Shown here: positions 44,735 through 55,653 of the stretch, piece by piece
Layout: each line of letters opens with the position of its first letter
How positions within the stretch are numbered: the stretch's first letter is position 1
DNA from: Brevibacterium oceani
GTDB taxonomy: Bacteria; Actinomycetota; Actinomycetes; Actinomycetales; Brevibacteriaceae
Length of the DNA stretch: 64,000 nt
Assembly (NCBI RefSeq): GCF_013623835.1
Contig: NZ_JABKDE010000008.1
Location: 62,001 to 126,000 of the forward strand
Reading direction: 5' to 3'
The notes under the pieces: model-generated
Seen by the model: the letters and a program-made list of their open reading frames with translations, nothing else
The model's database searches: none
Told to the model about the DNA's origin: nothing
Program-made: the position numbers and the translations under genes

Positions 44735-45286
44735 TCAGATCACGCGAAGCCGGGTTCCGCTGTGCCGCGGGTCCCCACGCAGCCGGGCGCAGACTTCGGT
44801 GTCATAGCGGATGCCGTCATAGACCAGTTTCTCTCGTTCGCGGCCTTCGATGAGGAAACCAGCGTTCATCGCCACTGCGGCCGAGGCCGGATTGTTCACC
44901 CGGTACCCGAGTTCGAGTCGATAGATCCCTTGATCGTCGTGGAGATGATCGACGAGGCTGCGCAGTCCCGCCGAGGTCAGACCTCGGCCTCTTCCCTCGG
45001 CGGCAATCCAGTAGGAGATCCACGCGGTCGAATGCCGGTGATCGATCCCGGAGGCCATGACGTTGCCGAGGATGCGTAGGTCCGATCCGTCGGCATGGTC
45101 AACGATGGCGAAGGCACAGACCTTGCCCTTCGCCTCGGCGCCGGTGATGGTCTCGATCCATGTACGAGCGCCATCGGGACTGCGGTCATCGGGAATGTTG
45201 GACAGCAGAGCGTCGTCGGCCTGCTCATACACCTCAGCCAATGCCTCGGCATCTTCAGTGCGCCAATGTCTGAGGATTGCGCTCAT
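44735..45286 (-). CDS. GNAT N-acetyltransferase (RimJ/RimL type)
   Basis: 183 aa. Acetyl-CoA loop AEGRGRGLTSAGLRSLVDHL near residue 95, followed by LELGYRVNNPASAAVAMNAGFLIEGRERE, is the RimJ/RimL-like pattern. The acceptor (protein N-terminus or small molecule) is unknown. It is convergent with the MBL gene and stands alone. Confidence 0.87.
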   Translation of the reverse strand: MSAILRHWRTEDAEALAEVYEQADDALLSNIPDDRSPDGARTWIETITGAEAKGKVCAFAIVDHADGSDLRILGNVMASGIDHRHSTAWISYWIAAEGRGRGLTSAGLRSLVDHLHDDQGIYRLELGYRVNNPASAAVAMNAGFLIEGREREKLVYDGIRYDTEVCARLRGDPRHSGTRLRVI

Positions 45287-45335
45287 GTGCTCAGCCTATC
45301 CGCGCTCGTCCACCCCAAAAACGTACCCCCAAAAC

Positions 45336-45387
45336 ACCTGACGGCGGCCCAGCAACCTTGCGCGAGGTTGCTGGGCCGCCGTCAGGT
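45336..45387 (-). terminator. Perfect 23-bp hairpin after sodA (family B copy 2)
   Basis: Arms of 23 bp starting ACCTGACGGCGGCCCAGC, a 6-nt loop TGCGCG and the exact complement. It begins 15 nt after the sodA stop and is followed on the minus strand by GTTTTGGGGG. This is a very stable intrinsic terminator that shares sequence with the repeat at 43444. Confidence 0.85.
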
Positions 45388-45402
45388 AGCAATTGGGAGG
45401 GG

Positions 45403-46029
45403 TCAGCCGAGGAGGAGGCCCTTCGTCTGAGCGACTGCGCGGTCGAAGCGTGCGCCGGCGTCGGCCCAGTTGACGATGTTCCACCAAGCCTTGACGTAGT
45501 CGGGCTTGACGTTCTGGTAGTCGAGGTAGAAGGCGTGCTCCCACATGTCGAGCTGCAGAACCGGGGTGCCGCCGAGCTGGATGTCGGACTGCTGGTCCTT
45601 GAGCTGCTCGATGAAGAGGTTTCCGCCGAGCTGGTCGTAGACGAGAACGGCCCAGCCGGAGCCCTGGATCGTGGTGGCCGCAGTGGTGAAGTGCTCGCGG
45701 AACTTGTCGAACGAACCGAACTGGTCATCGATGGCTGCAGCGAGTTCACCGACCGGCTTGTCTCCACCGTCCGGGGACATGTTGTTCCAGAAGATCGAGT
45801 GATTGACGTGACCGCCCAGGTTGAACGCGAGGTCGCGGGTCAGCTTCGGCACGTTGGCGAGGTTGCCGGATTCGCGGGCTTCGGCCAGCTGCTCAACGGC
45901 GGTGTTGGCGCCCTTGACGTAGGTGGCGTGGTGCTTGTCGTGGTGCAGCTCCATGATGCGAGCCGAGATGTGCGGCTCAAGAGCGGAGTAGTCGTAGGGC
46001 AGTTCCGGAAGTGTGTACTGCTCAGCCAT
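45403..46029 (-). CDS. sodA: Superoxide dismutase (Fe/Mn)
   Basis: 208 aa. Metal ligands are visible in [20 protein letters not shown] and the signature [24 protein letters not shown] is typical. GGAGGAA precedes ATG 46029. Cytosolic superoxide detoxification. Fe versus Mn specificity cannot be decided by eye. It stands alone, followed by a strong terminator. Confidence 0.96.
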   Translation of the reverse strand: MAEQYTLPELPYDYSALEPHISARIMELHHDKHHATYVKGANTAVEQLAEARESGNLANVPKLTRDLAFNLGGHVNHSIFWNNMSPDGGDKPVGELAAAIDDQFGSFDKFREHFTTAATTIQGSGWAVLVYDQLGGNLFIEQLKDQQSDIQLGGTPVLQLDMWEHAFYLDYQNVKPDYVKAWWNIVNWADAGARFDRAVAQTKGLLLG

Positions 46030-46230
46030 GAGATTCCTCCTGATGAGATGTGATGTCCACCGAACGGTGGCTTCATTTCGACCCTATCCCAGGGTCACAT
46101 CTCGGACAACAAGGGGTCCGCGGCCTCTATTCCAATTCCCATGAAATGACCGGAAAACCTGCCCGAATCACACCCTCGCATGACTTCTGCCGACACAGTG
46201 TCCTGCATGTCGAGACCGCCGCCGAGGTGG

Positions 46231-47904
46231 TCAGGCGGGGAGCATCGCCTCCCCCGCCCACGATCGCTCGGTGATGTGGATGAGCGTCGGCCCTGCATAT
46301 TCGTCAGCCTCGAGCAGGGCTGCCAGCAGGTCCGCCTCTCCCTCGACGTGGACCCCGCGTGCGCCCATCGCCTGTGCCAGCGCCGGGAAATCCGGCCCGT
46401 CGAGGACGACGCCGGAGGGTGCGTCGCCGCGGTCGGCCATCTCGTTGCGGATCTCCCCGTAGCCGCCGTTGTCGACGATGATGAGTGTGACCTGCACCTT
46501 CGCCTGCACCGCTGCGGCGAGTTCGGCGATCGTGAACATCGATCCGCCGTCGCCTTCGATGGCGATGACCCGCGCCGAGGCGGCCGCGAGCTTCGCCCCG
46601 ATCCCCGCGGGCAGACCGTAGCCGAGTGTTCCCGCTCCCGCCGGGTAGAGGAACCGATCCCCCGCCCGAGCAGCCCAGCCTGTCTGTACTCCGTAGTAGC
46701 AGGCCATCGTCGAATCCGCCGCGACGATCACGGGCGATTCCGCCTGGGCGGTGAAGGAGTTGAGCACTCCGCACAGGTCCGCCCACGGTCGGCCCGATTC
46801 CTCGGCCGCCGAGGCTGCCGCCGCCTTCCGCTGCCCGACCCATGCCGCTGCCGCCCGAGTGGTCTCATCAGCGCGGCGAGACCTCAGCACACCGTCGAGC
46901 CCGGCCGTCGCGGATTGAGCGTCGGCGAGGATCGGGTGGCTCACCTTCGCGTTCGTGAGCATCTGCACCTCGGCGATGTCGATGCGCACAACGGTCTCGG
47001 GCAGGGGCAGCGGTTCGGGCCAGAAGTCGCTCGGAGCCAGTTCGGTGCCGATCGCGATGACGGCATCGGCATCGGCGAGCAGTTCGGGCAGACAGTCGAG
47101 GACCCCGACGGCCCCGAGGCAGGCCGGTTCCCGGTCGTCGATGATGCCCTTCGCATTCGAAGACAGGATGATCCCGGCACCCAAGGTCGCGGCCACGTCG
47201 AGGATCGCGGGACCGGCGGATCGGGCTCCGGCGCCGGCGATGATGAGCGGACGTCGGGAGGTGGCGACCGCCTCGGCGGCGGTCTCGAGGGCCTGCGGAT
47301 CAGCGGTCGGATGCGGGCGTGTGATGGACGGGTGCAGCCGGCCGGGGCCTGTGGCTTCGATGAGGTCGAGCGGGATCTCGATGGCAGCCGGTCGGGTGCG
47401 GCCTGAGCGCATCGCCGACAGGCTCTGCCCGACGGCCAGCGACACCTCGCCGGGGCTGGTGACCCGTGTGACCTCGGTGAGCACGGCGGACAGTGCACCG
47501 GATTGGTTGCGCACTTCGTGGAGGAGTCCGTTGCCGCGCCCGGGGTGGGTCAGCGGCATGCCGGGACAGATGAGGAGGACGGGCACCGAGTCGGTGAAGG
47601 ACTGGAGCAGTGCGGTGAGCGCGTTGAGCACGGCCGGGCCCGTGGTCGTGACGACGACGTTGACCTCACCGGTGACCCGCGCTGCACCGTCGGCCATATA
47701 GCCGGCGCCTTGTTCGTGGCGGGGCGAGATGACCTCGATGCCGTGGCCACTCAACTGGGCGAAGATCTCGAGGTTGTGGGTGCCGGGGATCCCGAAGACG
47801 CGCGTGATGCCTTCGGCCTTGAGAGCTTTGGCCAGGTGGGCGCCGCCGGTGAGGTCCTGCGTGGTCATGACTGTCCCTTCGCCTGAGAGGTCGGTGCTGC
47901 TCAT
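46231..47904 (-). CDS. Thiamine-diphosphate enzyme (acetolactate-synthase-like)
   Basis: 557 aa from ATG 47904 overlapping the upstream stop; ATG 47868 behind GAAGGGA is equally plausible. The ThDP N-domain (VFGIPGTHNLEIFAQL ... SPRHEQGAGYMADGAAR) has the catalytic Glu in HEQGAGY. A central FAD/DHS-like domain follows. The C-terminal ThDP motif is EGDGGSMFTIAE then VDNGGYGEIR. It belongs to the 5-guanidino-2-oxopentanoate decarboxylase/AlsS-like branch by feel. Coupling to an amino-acid dehydrogenase suggests 2-oxo-acid decarboxylation after deamination (inference). Confidence 0.82.
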   Translation of the reverse strand: MSSTDLSGEGTVMTTQDLTGGAHLAKALKAEGITRVFGIPGTHNLEIFAQLSGHGIEVISPRHEQGAGYMADGAARVTGEVNVVVTTTGPAVLNALTALLQSFTDSVPVLLICPGMPLTHPGRGNGLLHEVRNQSGALSAVLTEVTRVTSPGEVSLAVGQSLSAMRSGRTRPAAIEIPLDLIEATGPGRLHPSITRPHPTADPQALETAAEAVATSRRPLIIAGAGARSAGPAILDVAATLGAGIILSSNAKGIIDDREPACLGAVGVLDCLPELLADADAVIAIGTELAPSDFWPEPLPLPETVVRIDIAEVQMLTNAKVSHPILADAQSATAGLDGVLRSRRADETTRAAAAWVGQRKAAAASAAEESGRPWADLCGVLNSFTAQAESPVIVAADSTMACYYGVQTGWAARAGDRFLYPAGAGTLGYGLPAGIGAKLAAASARVIAIEGDGGSMFTIAELAAAVQAKVQVTLIIVDNGGYGEIRNEMADRGDAPSGVVLDGPDFPALAQAMGARGVHVEGEADLLAALLEADEYAGPTLIHITERSWAGEAMLPA

Positions 47905-49061
47905 CTGTCGCCCCCATTGAGTGCGGCGAGGTTCGCATCGACCTTCGTCTGGGCGGCCGCGCGAGGGCTGATGCCCTGGTCACGGGCGGTGGCGAGCACC
48001 TCGGTGGTGAGTTCGCGCAGTGTCTCGGTGACGATGGTGCGGCTGTCGTCCCAGCTGCCGTCGACGTCACCGAATGTCACCCACCACCACCAGGCGTTCG
48101 TCGCCGAGTTCGCGAGGAAGTCCGGAATGACAGTGACGCCTCGGGCCAACAGCGCTTCTTCGGCGGCGGGGAAGACGGGCATGTTCGCGGCCTCGACGAT
48201 GAGCGAGGCTCGGATCGCATCGCAGTTCTCCGGCGTGATCGCGTAGCTGACGGCGGCCGGGACGAGGACGTCCGCGTCGACGGCCAGCCAGTCGTCACGA
48301 TTCCCATCGCAATCTTCTGCCCGCAGTGCCGCACGGTCGATGCCGCCGAAGGAATCACGCGTGGCCAGCAGGGCCTCGACGTCGAGTCCGTCGGGGTTCG
48401 ACACGAACCCATCGGCGTCGGCGATGCCGACGATCCGCAGTCCCGCCTCGGCGAGGTAGCGGGCGGTGGCGCCGCCCATCGACCCGAAGCCTTGGATCAC
48501 GGCGGTGGATTCGCCCGGTTCCCGGCCGGCCGCTTCGAGTGCGGCGATCACCGAGGTGGCCACGCCGAGCCCACCGACGAGTTCGTCCTGTGCGATGCCG
48601 TCGACGACGGTAGTGAAGGAGCGCTCCACGCGCGCCGAGGCGGCTGCGGGGTCATCGAGGAGTTTGTCGACGGCAGTGAGTCCCGAACCGAGGCCACGAC
48701 GGTCGAGGATCTCGTCGATGTCGTCCTGCCGGACTCCGAGGTCCTCCCCGAGTGCCCAGTAAGAGTGCATGATCGGGTTGACCGCGACGAGGAATCGTTC
48801 GAGGACATCTTTGGCGCCAGGCGCGCGGGGATCGAAGTCGATGCCGCCTTTGGCACCTCCGACGGGCACGTAGGCCCGTCCTTCGCGGAGGTGGATGGCT
48901 TCCTTGCGCGTCATCCCCTGGGCGAGCCCGCGCACCTCGTCGAGGGTGCAGCCCTTGCGCATGCGCAAGCCGCCCGAGGCAGTGCCGCGCACGAGGGTGT
49001 CGATGACGACATAGCCGAGTGCGCCGGTGGCAGGGTCCTGCCAGGTGATGTCCATGAACAT
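47901..49061 (-). CDS. Glu/Leu/Phe/Val dehydrogenase
   Basis: 386 aa. NAD(P)-dependent oxidative deamination of an L-amino acid. Catalytic Lys is in VPVGGAKGGIDFDP near residue 70, and the Rossmann motif is AVIQGFGSMGGATARYL near 190. It lacks the first ~50 residues of hexameric GDH and is nearer leucine/valine dehydrogenase length. GGAGGCCCT precedes ATG 49061. It is translationally coupled (ATGA) to the ThDP enzyme. Two palindromes lie in its promoter. Confidence 0.88.
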   Translation of the reverse strand: MFMDITWQDPATGALGYVVIDTLVRGTASGGLRMRKGCTLDEVRGLAQGMTRKEAIHLREGRAYVPVGGAKGGIDFDPRAPGAKDVLERFLVAVNPIMHSYWALGEDLGVRQDDIDEILDRRGLGSGLTAVDKLLDDPAAASARVERSFTTVVDGIAQDELVGGLGVATSVIAALEAAGREPGESTAVIQGFGSMGGATARYLAEAGLRIVGIADADGFVSNPDGLDVEALLATRDSFGGIDRAALRAEDCDGNRDDWLAVDADVLVPAAVSYAITPENCDAIRASLIVEAANMPVFPAAEEALLARGVTVIPDFLANSATNAWWWWVTFGDVDGSWDDSRTIVTETLRELTTEVLATARDQGISPRAAAQTKVDANLAALNGGDR

Positions 49062-49095
49062 AGGGCCTCCAGGCGGTCGGTCGAACGCAACTCCG

Positions 49096-49107
49096 CTGAT
49101 CGATCAG
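49096..49107. promoter_or_regulatory. Palindrome in dehydrogenase promoter
   Basis: CTGATCGATCAG, a perfect 12-bp palindrome 35 bp before the dehydrogenase start; possible operator. Confidence 0.45.
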
Positions 49108-49130
49108 TCGGTGTCTGCGGATCCGTCAAT

Positions 49131-49154
49131 CTTACTGAATCGTGGTTCAGTAAG
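49131..49154. promoter_or_regulatory. Operator palindrome between dehydrogenase and VOC genes
   Basis: CTTACTGAA-N6-TTCAGTAAG, perfect 9-bp arms in an A/T-richer stretch of the divergent region. Good candidate for a GntR/TetR/Lrp-type regulator that is not encoded next door. Confidence 0.6.
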
Positions 49155-49223
49155 GTGTCACCACTCAGTGTGGTCGCTCGAAGCTGCCTCAGTCAAAGGC
49201 GAGTTGTATGCGAATATGGCTGC

Positions 49224-49682
49224 ATGGTGAAGAATCCGCTCACTCCGTCGCTGGTGCCGGAGCTGCTGGTCAGCGATCTCGGTGACAGTCTCGACTTCTG
49301 GTGCCGGCTCTGCCGGTTCGAGATCATGTATGAGCGTCCGGAAGAGGGCTTCGCCTACGTCACCACCGGCTCGGCTCACCTCATGCTGGAACAACACGGA
49401 ACCGGGCGTAACTGGGTCACCGGAGATCTCGATAGGCCGTTCGGACGTGGCATCAATTTCCAGATAGCAGTCTCCGATGTTCAATCCATCGCAGACTCAC
49501 TTGACCAAGCCTCTTACCCGCTCTTCGCGCCGCCCGAGACGAAGTGGTACCGGGTAGGCAGCGACGAAGAGGCAGGAGTCAGACAATTCGTCGTCGCAGA
49601 TCCAGACGGATATCTTGCGCGTTTCCAAGAGTCGATTGGGCACCGGCGAGCACACCCATTCGCGACAATAAGTGAGGAATGA
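49224..49682 (+). CDS. VOC-family (bleomycin-resistance-like) protein
   Basis: 152 aa from ATG 49224. LTPSLVPELLVSDLGDSLDFWCRLCRFEIMYERPEEGFAYV and REFVVADPDGYLARF-type ending (VRQFVVADPDGYLARFQES) match the BLMA/glyoxalase-like group, small dimeric proteins that sequester drugs or catalyse metal-dependent steps. No strong ribosome-binding site. The next VOC gene starts 4 bp after its stop. Confidence 0.82.
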   Translation: MVKNPLTPSLVPELLVSDLGDSLDFWCRLCRFEIMYERPEEGFAYVTTGSAHLMLEQHGTGRNWVTGDLDRPFGRGINFQIAVSDVQSIADSLDQASYPLFAPPETKWYRVGSDEEAGVRQFVVADPDGYLARFQESIGHRRAHPFATISEE

Positions 49683-49685
49683 CTA

Positions 49686-50078
49686 GTGGCCGGAATCCGT
49701 CATGTCGAGATCTGGCTCGCCGATCTCGAGAATGACCTGCGGGAATGGGGCTGGCTGCTGGACCGGCTCGGTTTCACACTCATGGCGGAGTGGGAGAACG
49801 GACAGTCTTGGAGCGCGGGCGGGGCCTACCTGTCGCTGACAAGGTCACCGAACTCGACCGCGGTCCCGCACGATCGGAGGCGGCCGGGTGTCAACCACCT
49901 CGCGTTCAAGGCGAGAGATCCGACGAGCGTCGATTCGGTCATGGACGAAGCACCTGAGCACGGCTGGATCCCGCTCTACGACGACCGATACCCCAATGCC
50001 GGAGGAGACGAACACTACGCCGGATGGTTGGAGAACCAGTCCGGCTTCAAAGCTGAGATCGTCGCGGAGTCGGACTGA
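49686..50078 (+). CDS. VOC-family protein
   Basis: 130 aa, GTG 49686. MAGIRHVEIWLADLENDLREWGWLLDRLGF and PGVNHLAFKARDPTSVDSVM then WLENQSGFKAEIVAE form a single VOC unit of another subgroup than its upstream neighbour. It is almost certainly co-transcribed with it. The ligand is unknown. Confidence 0.82.
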   Translation: MAGIRHVEIWLADLENDLREWGWLLDRLGFTLMAEWENGQSWSAGGAYLSLTRSPNSTAVPHDRRRPGVNHLAFKARDPTSVDSVMDEAPEHGWIPLYDDRYPNAGGDEHYAGWLENQSGFKAEIVAESD

Positions 50079-50145
50079 GCGCTGCAGAACCACGACCACC
50101 GGCCGAGCGGTTCCCACTACTGCGGCCGGTCGCTAAGATCAAGGC

Positions 50146-50811
50146 ATGCCGACAGTCCTCGTCACCGGAGCCGGCCGGACCAACAGCATCGCCGCAGGGG
50201 TCTCCTCACGCCTGAAGGCCGACGGGTGGACGGTGCTCACCAGCGACATCGATTCCGGCGACTATCCCTGCGACCTGTCTTCGGCCCTACAAGCGCAAGG
50301 GCTGATCGATCGAGTGCGAAAGGACCACGGCGCGATCGACGGGCTTGTCCTCAGTCACGCTCACGATGAGGAGTCCGGGATCCTCGACACCACAGCAGAC
50401 AGCTTCGACCGCCATGTCGCAGTGAATGCTCGTGCTTCCTTGCTCCTCATCGCCGCATTCGCACGGCAGGTCGGTGAGTCGGGCGGAGCCATTGTCGCCT
50501 TCACCAGCGACCACACCACCGGAAACCTCCCGTATGGTGCGTCGAAAGGAGCACTCGACCGCATCGTCATCTCGGCGGCCCGAGAGCTCGGACCCAAGAA
50601 GATCTCTGCCAATGTGGTCAATCCGGGCCCGATCGACACGGGATGGATGGACGAGGAGACCAGGGCCGGGCTGGTTCCCTATCAACCGCTCGGCCGAATG
50701 GGGACTCCCCGCGACATCGCCGGCGTCACCGCGTTCCTGCTCTCCGCAGAAGGCAGGTGGATCAGCGGCCAGCTCCTCTCCGCCGACGGCGGCTTCTCAG
50801 CCCGCTGCTGA
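50146..50811 (+). CDS. Short-chain dehydrogenase/reductase
   Basis: 221 aa. The cofactor loop VLVTGAGRTNSIAAGVSSRL resembles the enoyl-reductase-like TG-A-x-x-x-S-I-A pattern. The catalytic Tyr-Lys is in YGASKGALDRIVISAARELG; VNPGPIDTGWM and the C-terminal SGQLLSADGGFS are classical. The usual NNAG is replaced by LSHAH. NAD(P)-dependent; substrate unknown. It is 67 bp after the VOC pair. Confidence 0.88.
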   Translation: MPTVLVTGAGRTNSIAAGVSSRLKADGWTVLTSDIDSGDYPCDLSSALQAQGLIDRVRKDHGAIDGLVLSHAHDEESGILDTTADSFDRHVAVNARASLLLIAAFARQVGESGGAIVAFTSDHTTGNLPYGASKGALDRIVISAARELGPKKISANVVNPGPIDTGWMDEETRAGLVPYQPLGRMGTPRDIAGVTAFLLSAEGRWISGQLLSADGGFSARC

Positions 50812-50850
50812 GAGCGGAGCCGTGAACTGCGCGCGATTTTGGGCATTCCA

Positions 50851-50876
50851 CCGCGTTCTCGGCGACGAAAACGCGG
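50851..50876. terminator. Hairpin between SDR and TetR genes
   Basis: CCGCGTT...AACGCGG with further pairing TCG/CGA inside, located between two convergent genes; probable bidirectional terminator. Confidence 0.5.
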
Positions 50877-50918
50877 CGGATCGACCGAACAATCGCCATC
50901 CAGAGCCGCGCAGACGAG

Positions 50919-51578
50919 TCACCCGAGCTCATGGGTGAGGAAGTCGTCAGCCCACACCCTCAGCTGCTCGGCCTCAACGGCCTCCGGATTGACCATCATC
51001 TGGATGGCAAGTCCGTCGAGGAAGGCGAGGATACGGGTTGCCCTCGCGTCGGTGCCGCCGGTAGGAGTCTCGGCACGCCGGGTAGGAGCGTGGACGCCGC
51101 TGGTAGGAGCGGCACACTCCCCCGCTGCGATGGCTTCCTCCAAGAGACGTGCGAGGATCGACTTCCATTCCCTGTCCATCGCCGCGAACGTCGACTTCAG
51201 TTCCTCGTCGAAGAGACCGGCCGACCAGCCGTCGATCCAGATCTTCCAGCTGCGCGAGGAACCGCTGGGCAGGTACCAGCCGACCACTGCTCGCAGCCGC
51301 TCCCGCGCCGAAACGGTACCGGCCGACACTTCGCGCCCAGAATCGGTTCCTGCCGCCAGCTTCCGCGCGCGATCGATATCCTGCCGCCCCGCATAGTCGA
51401 AGGCCGCGGCGACGAGGGCTTCCTTCGTTTCGAAGTGGTAGATGATGAGGCTGGCGCTCAGACCCAGACGAGCGGCGACATCGGACACGCGCAGGGTGCG
51501 CAGCCCTGTCGCCTCGATCTCCTCGACCGTCGCCGCCAGGATCTCCTCCCGACGGACGGCCGGGTTCTTCCGCGCCAT
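50919..51578 (-). CDS. TetR-family regulator with heptad insertion
   Basis: 219 aa. TetR HTH at about residues 8-55 (RREEILAATVEEIEATGLRTLRVSDVAARLGLSASLIIYHFETKEAL). The BetI-like C-terminal domain follows (WIDGWSAGLFDEEL; LAIQMMVNPEAVEAEQLRVWADDFL). Between its helices, GECAAPTSGVHAPTRRAETPTGG is an insertion coded by three imperfect 21-bp tandem units (51060-51122). GGAGAG precedes ATG 51578. Target unknown. Confidence 0.88.
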   Translation of the reverse strand: MARKNPAVRREEILAATVEEIEATGLRTLRVSDVAARLGLSASLIIYHFETKEALVAAAFDYAGRQDIDRARKLAAGTDSGREVSAGTVSARERLRAVVGWYLPSGSSRSWKIWIDGWSAGLFDEELKSTFAAMDREWKSILARLLEEAIAAGECAAPTSGVHAPTRRAETPTGGTDARATRILAFLDGLAIQMMVNPEAVEAEQLRVWADDFLTHELG

Positions 51579-51654
51579 CTCTCCGCCTCCCTTCCGCCTC
51601 CTGTCGCCTGGCTTCCCACGGCTGAAGTCACAGCCCTGGTACGCCGACGAACGC

Positions 51655-52995
51655 TCAGGCCAGCTTCACCTCGGCGGCGGGGCCGACCATGGCCAATGCC
51701 TTGGGCCGCGCCAGCAGACGACCGGCCATCTCGCTGACCTGCTCCGAGGTGACTGAGCGGACGCGTTCGATGAGATCCAGCGGGGCCTCGAGCGGCAGAC
51801 CGAAGATCTCCGACCTAGCCAACCGGTTCATCCGCGCAGCCGAGGACTCGAGCCCGAGGACCATCGACCCCGACAGCTGAGAGACGATCTCGTCGAGTTC
51901 GAACCGGCTCGGAGCCTCCTGCGCCAGCCGATCCCATTCGGCCAGCGCCAGATCGACGACGGCCTGAGCGTTCTCGGCCGTGCATCCGGCGTAGATGCCG
52001 AACGTTCCCGTGTCGGTGAACTGGCTGGCCACACAGTTGACGGCATAGGCCAGCCCACGCTCCTCGCGCACGCTCTGGAACAGTCGCGAGGACATTCCGC
52101 CGCCGAGCATCGTGAGCATGACGGAGTAGATGAACCGATCCTCGTGGCCTTCCTCCAGGCCCTCACAGCCGAGCATGATCCCCAGCTGTTCGATGTCCTT
52201 GACGGTGCGCGAGGTCCCCGAGTGGAATTCCGGACGCACACGTGCGGCGCCGCCCAGGTGCGATCCCTTGGCTACCGAATCCGAACCGACCGCCACCGAG
52301 GCGGCCCCGCCGTCGGTCGCGCGCGTGTCGATGCTGCCCGCGTCGTGCGAACCCGGATCGTTCTCCGCCCCCGACCAGACGTCCGCGCGGGACCCGAGCC
52401 CCGCCTCGGCGAGGGCGTCCTCGACCATCGCGAGCACCTCTTCATGCGTTGCCCCACCGGCGGCCGCGATGACCAGCCTCGGCGGGATATACGTCGAGGC
52501 GTAATGGTCGATGACCGTGTGGTGGCCGAGCACGCGGATCTGATCCTTCGTCGCCCCCACGGGACGGGCCAGCGAATGCTGACCGAAGACGAGAGCATCG
52601 AAATCGTCGAAGAGCACATCACCGGGATCATCGGCCGACATCGCAAGCTCTTCGATGATGACACCGCGCTCACGTTCGAACTCGTCAGCATCGAGCTGCG
52701 AGTTCGAGACCATGTCGATGAGCAGCCCGGTGATGTTCGGCAGGTCGGTGACCAGGCACCGCGAGTAATAGCAGGTGAGCTCCTTGGCGGTGATCGCGTT
52801 CGAGTCCCCGCCCGTGCGGTCGAAGGCCGCAGCGATCGACTTCGCATCCCGCGACCCCGTTCCCTTGAACAGCATGTGTTCGAGGAAGTGGGTGGAGCCT
52901 GCGGTCTCGGCGGATTCGTCGCGGGAACCCGCAGCGACCCAGATGCCGATCGTCTCCGAGGCCAGGCCCGGCATGTGTTCGGTGGTCAGCGTCAA
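51655..52995 (-). CDS. M16-family zinc peptidase
   Basis: 446 aa from TTG 52995, the nearest standard start. Zinc motif HFLEHMLFKGT (HxxEH) lies near residue 36; the distal Glu and Arg/Tyr lobe (GGGMSSRLFQSVREERGLAYAV) are present. The frame continues upstream as SRIDRSVLPGGL, the conserved first strand of the family, with no ATG, GTG or TTG before the frame ends. CTG at 53061 (CTGA overlap with the pnp stop) or 53055 could be the true start. A ~55-residue Ser/Gly/Asp insertion lies mid-protein. The pnp-M16 order is conserved in actinobacteria. Confidence 0.9.
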   Translation of the reverse strand: MTLTTEHMPGLASETIGIWVAAGSRDESAETAGSTHFLEHMLFKGTGSRDAKSIAAAFDRTGGDSNAITAKELTCYYSRCLVTDLPNITGLLIDMVSNSQLDADEFERERGVIIEELAMSADDPGDVLFDDFDALVFGQHSLARPVGATKDQIRVLGHHTVIDHYASTYIPPRLVIAAAGGATHEEVLAMVEDALAEAGLGSRADVWSGAENDPGSHDAGSIDTRATDGGAASVAVGSDSVAKGSHLGGAARVRPEFHSGTSRTVKDIEQLGIMLGCEGLEEGHEDRFIYSVMLTMLGGGMSSRLFQSVREERGLAYAVNCVASQFTDTGTFGIYAGCTAENAQAVVDLALAEWDRLAQEAPSRFELDEIVSQLSGSMVLGLESSAARMNRLARSEIFGLPLEAPLDLIERVRSVTSEQVSEMAGRLLARPKALAMVGPAAEVKLA

Positions 52996-52997
52996 AC

Positions 52998-53041
52998 CAC
53001 CGGGGAGGACAGACCGATCGATTCGGCTGCCCTCCCCGGTG
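52998..53041 (-). terminator. Hairpin between pnp and the M16 peptidase
   Basis: 11-bp perfect stem CACCGGGGAGG / CCTCCCCGGTG with an internally paired loop, immediately before TTG 52995. It could end pnp or attenuate the peptidase. If the peptidase starts at CTG it lies inside the coding sequence. Confidence 0.5.
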
Positions 53042-53057
53042 TGTGAACTATCCAGTA

Positions 53058-55286
<2,229 letters not shown>

Positions 55287-55578
55287 GTAGTCTCCTCTGT
55301 TGTGCCGGCACACGGCGGACCTCGGCGCTCGAGGAGAATCCTCGAGGCATGAGACATCGGCCTGCTCGATGCAGTGCGCGATTCCGTGTGGAGTCGGCGG
55401 GATATTTGCTTCGGACACCCCATGGATCCACGCCGGTCATCGATCGGGGCCCACGGAACCGGCACCCCAGAAGTCGGGGTGCGCATTCCTCCGGAGGCCA
55501 CTACCGAAGACCGAAACGTCCATGTCAGGGTTGTCCGCTGACGAGTCTACCGCAGAAGCACGAAACCGCAGAAGCACA
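55287..55578 (-). promoter_or_regulatory. pnp 5' leader region
   Basis: About 290 bp between the rpsO terminator and pnp. It contains the stem CTCGAGGA-GAA-TCCTCGAG (55328-55346), about 40 nt before the pnp GTG. In many bacteria the pnp leader hairpin is the site of PNPase autoregulation with a double-strand RNase; the same is possible here. Nothing else was recognised. Confidence 0.5.
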
Positions 55579-55608
55579 GAAGCGCCCCACCCGAAGGTGG
55601 GACGCTTC
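55579..55608 (-). terminator. rpsO terminator
   Basis: On the minus strand GAAGCGTCCCACC-TTCG-GGTGGGGCGCTTC forms a 13-bp stem with one G-U pair and a stable UUCG tetraloop, 45 nt after the rpsO stop. Confidence 0.8.
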
Positions 55609-55653
55609 CGTGGCTGTCGTCTCAGCGTGCGACCATGCCGGCCGCCGGCCGAA

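Noticed and set aside
45300..45330. tRNA-like folds near hairpins
   Set aside because: No GTTCRA T-loop with matching acceptor and anticodon stems was found anywhere in the window.
25860..45387. Repeats as a CRISPR array
   Set aside because: The repeats are widely spaced inverted palindromes, without regular direct repeats, spacers or cas genes.
55287..55418. Longer N-terminus for PNPase
   Set aside because: The added residues lack homology, and GTG 55286 has an ideal GAGGAG site.
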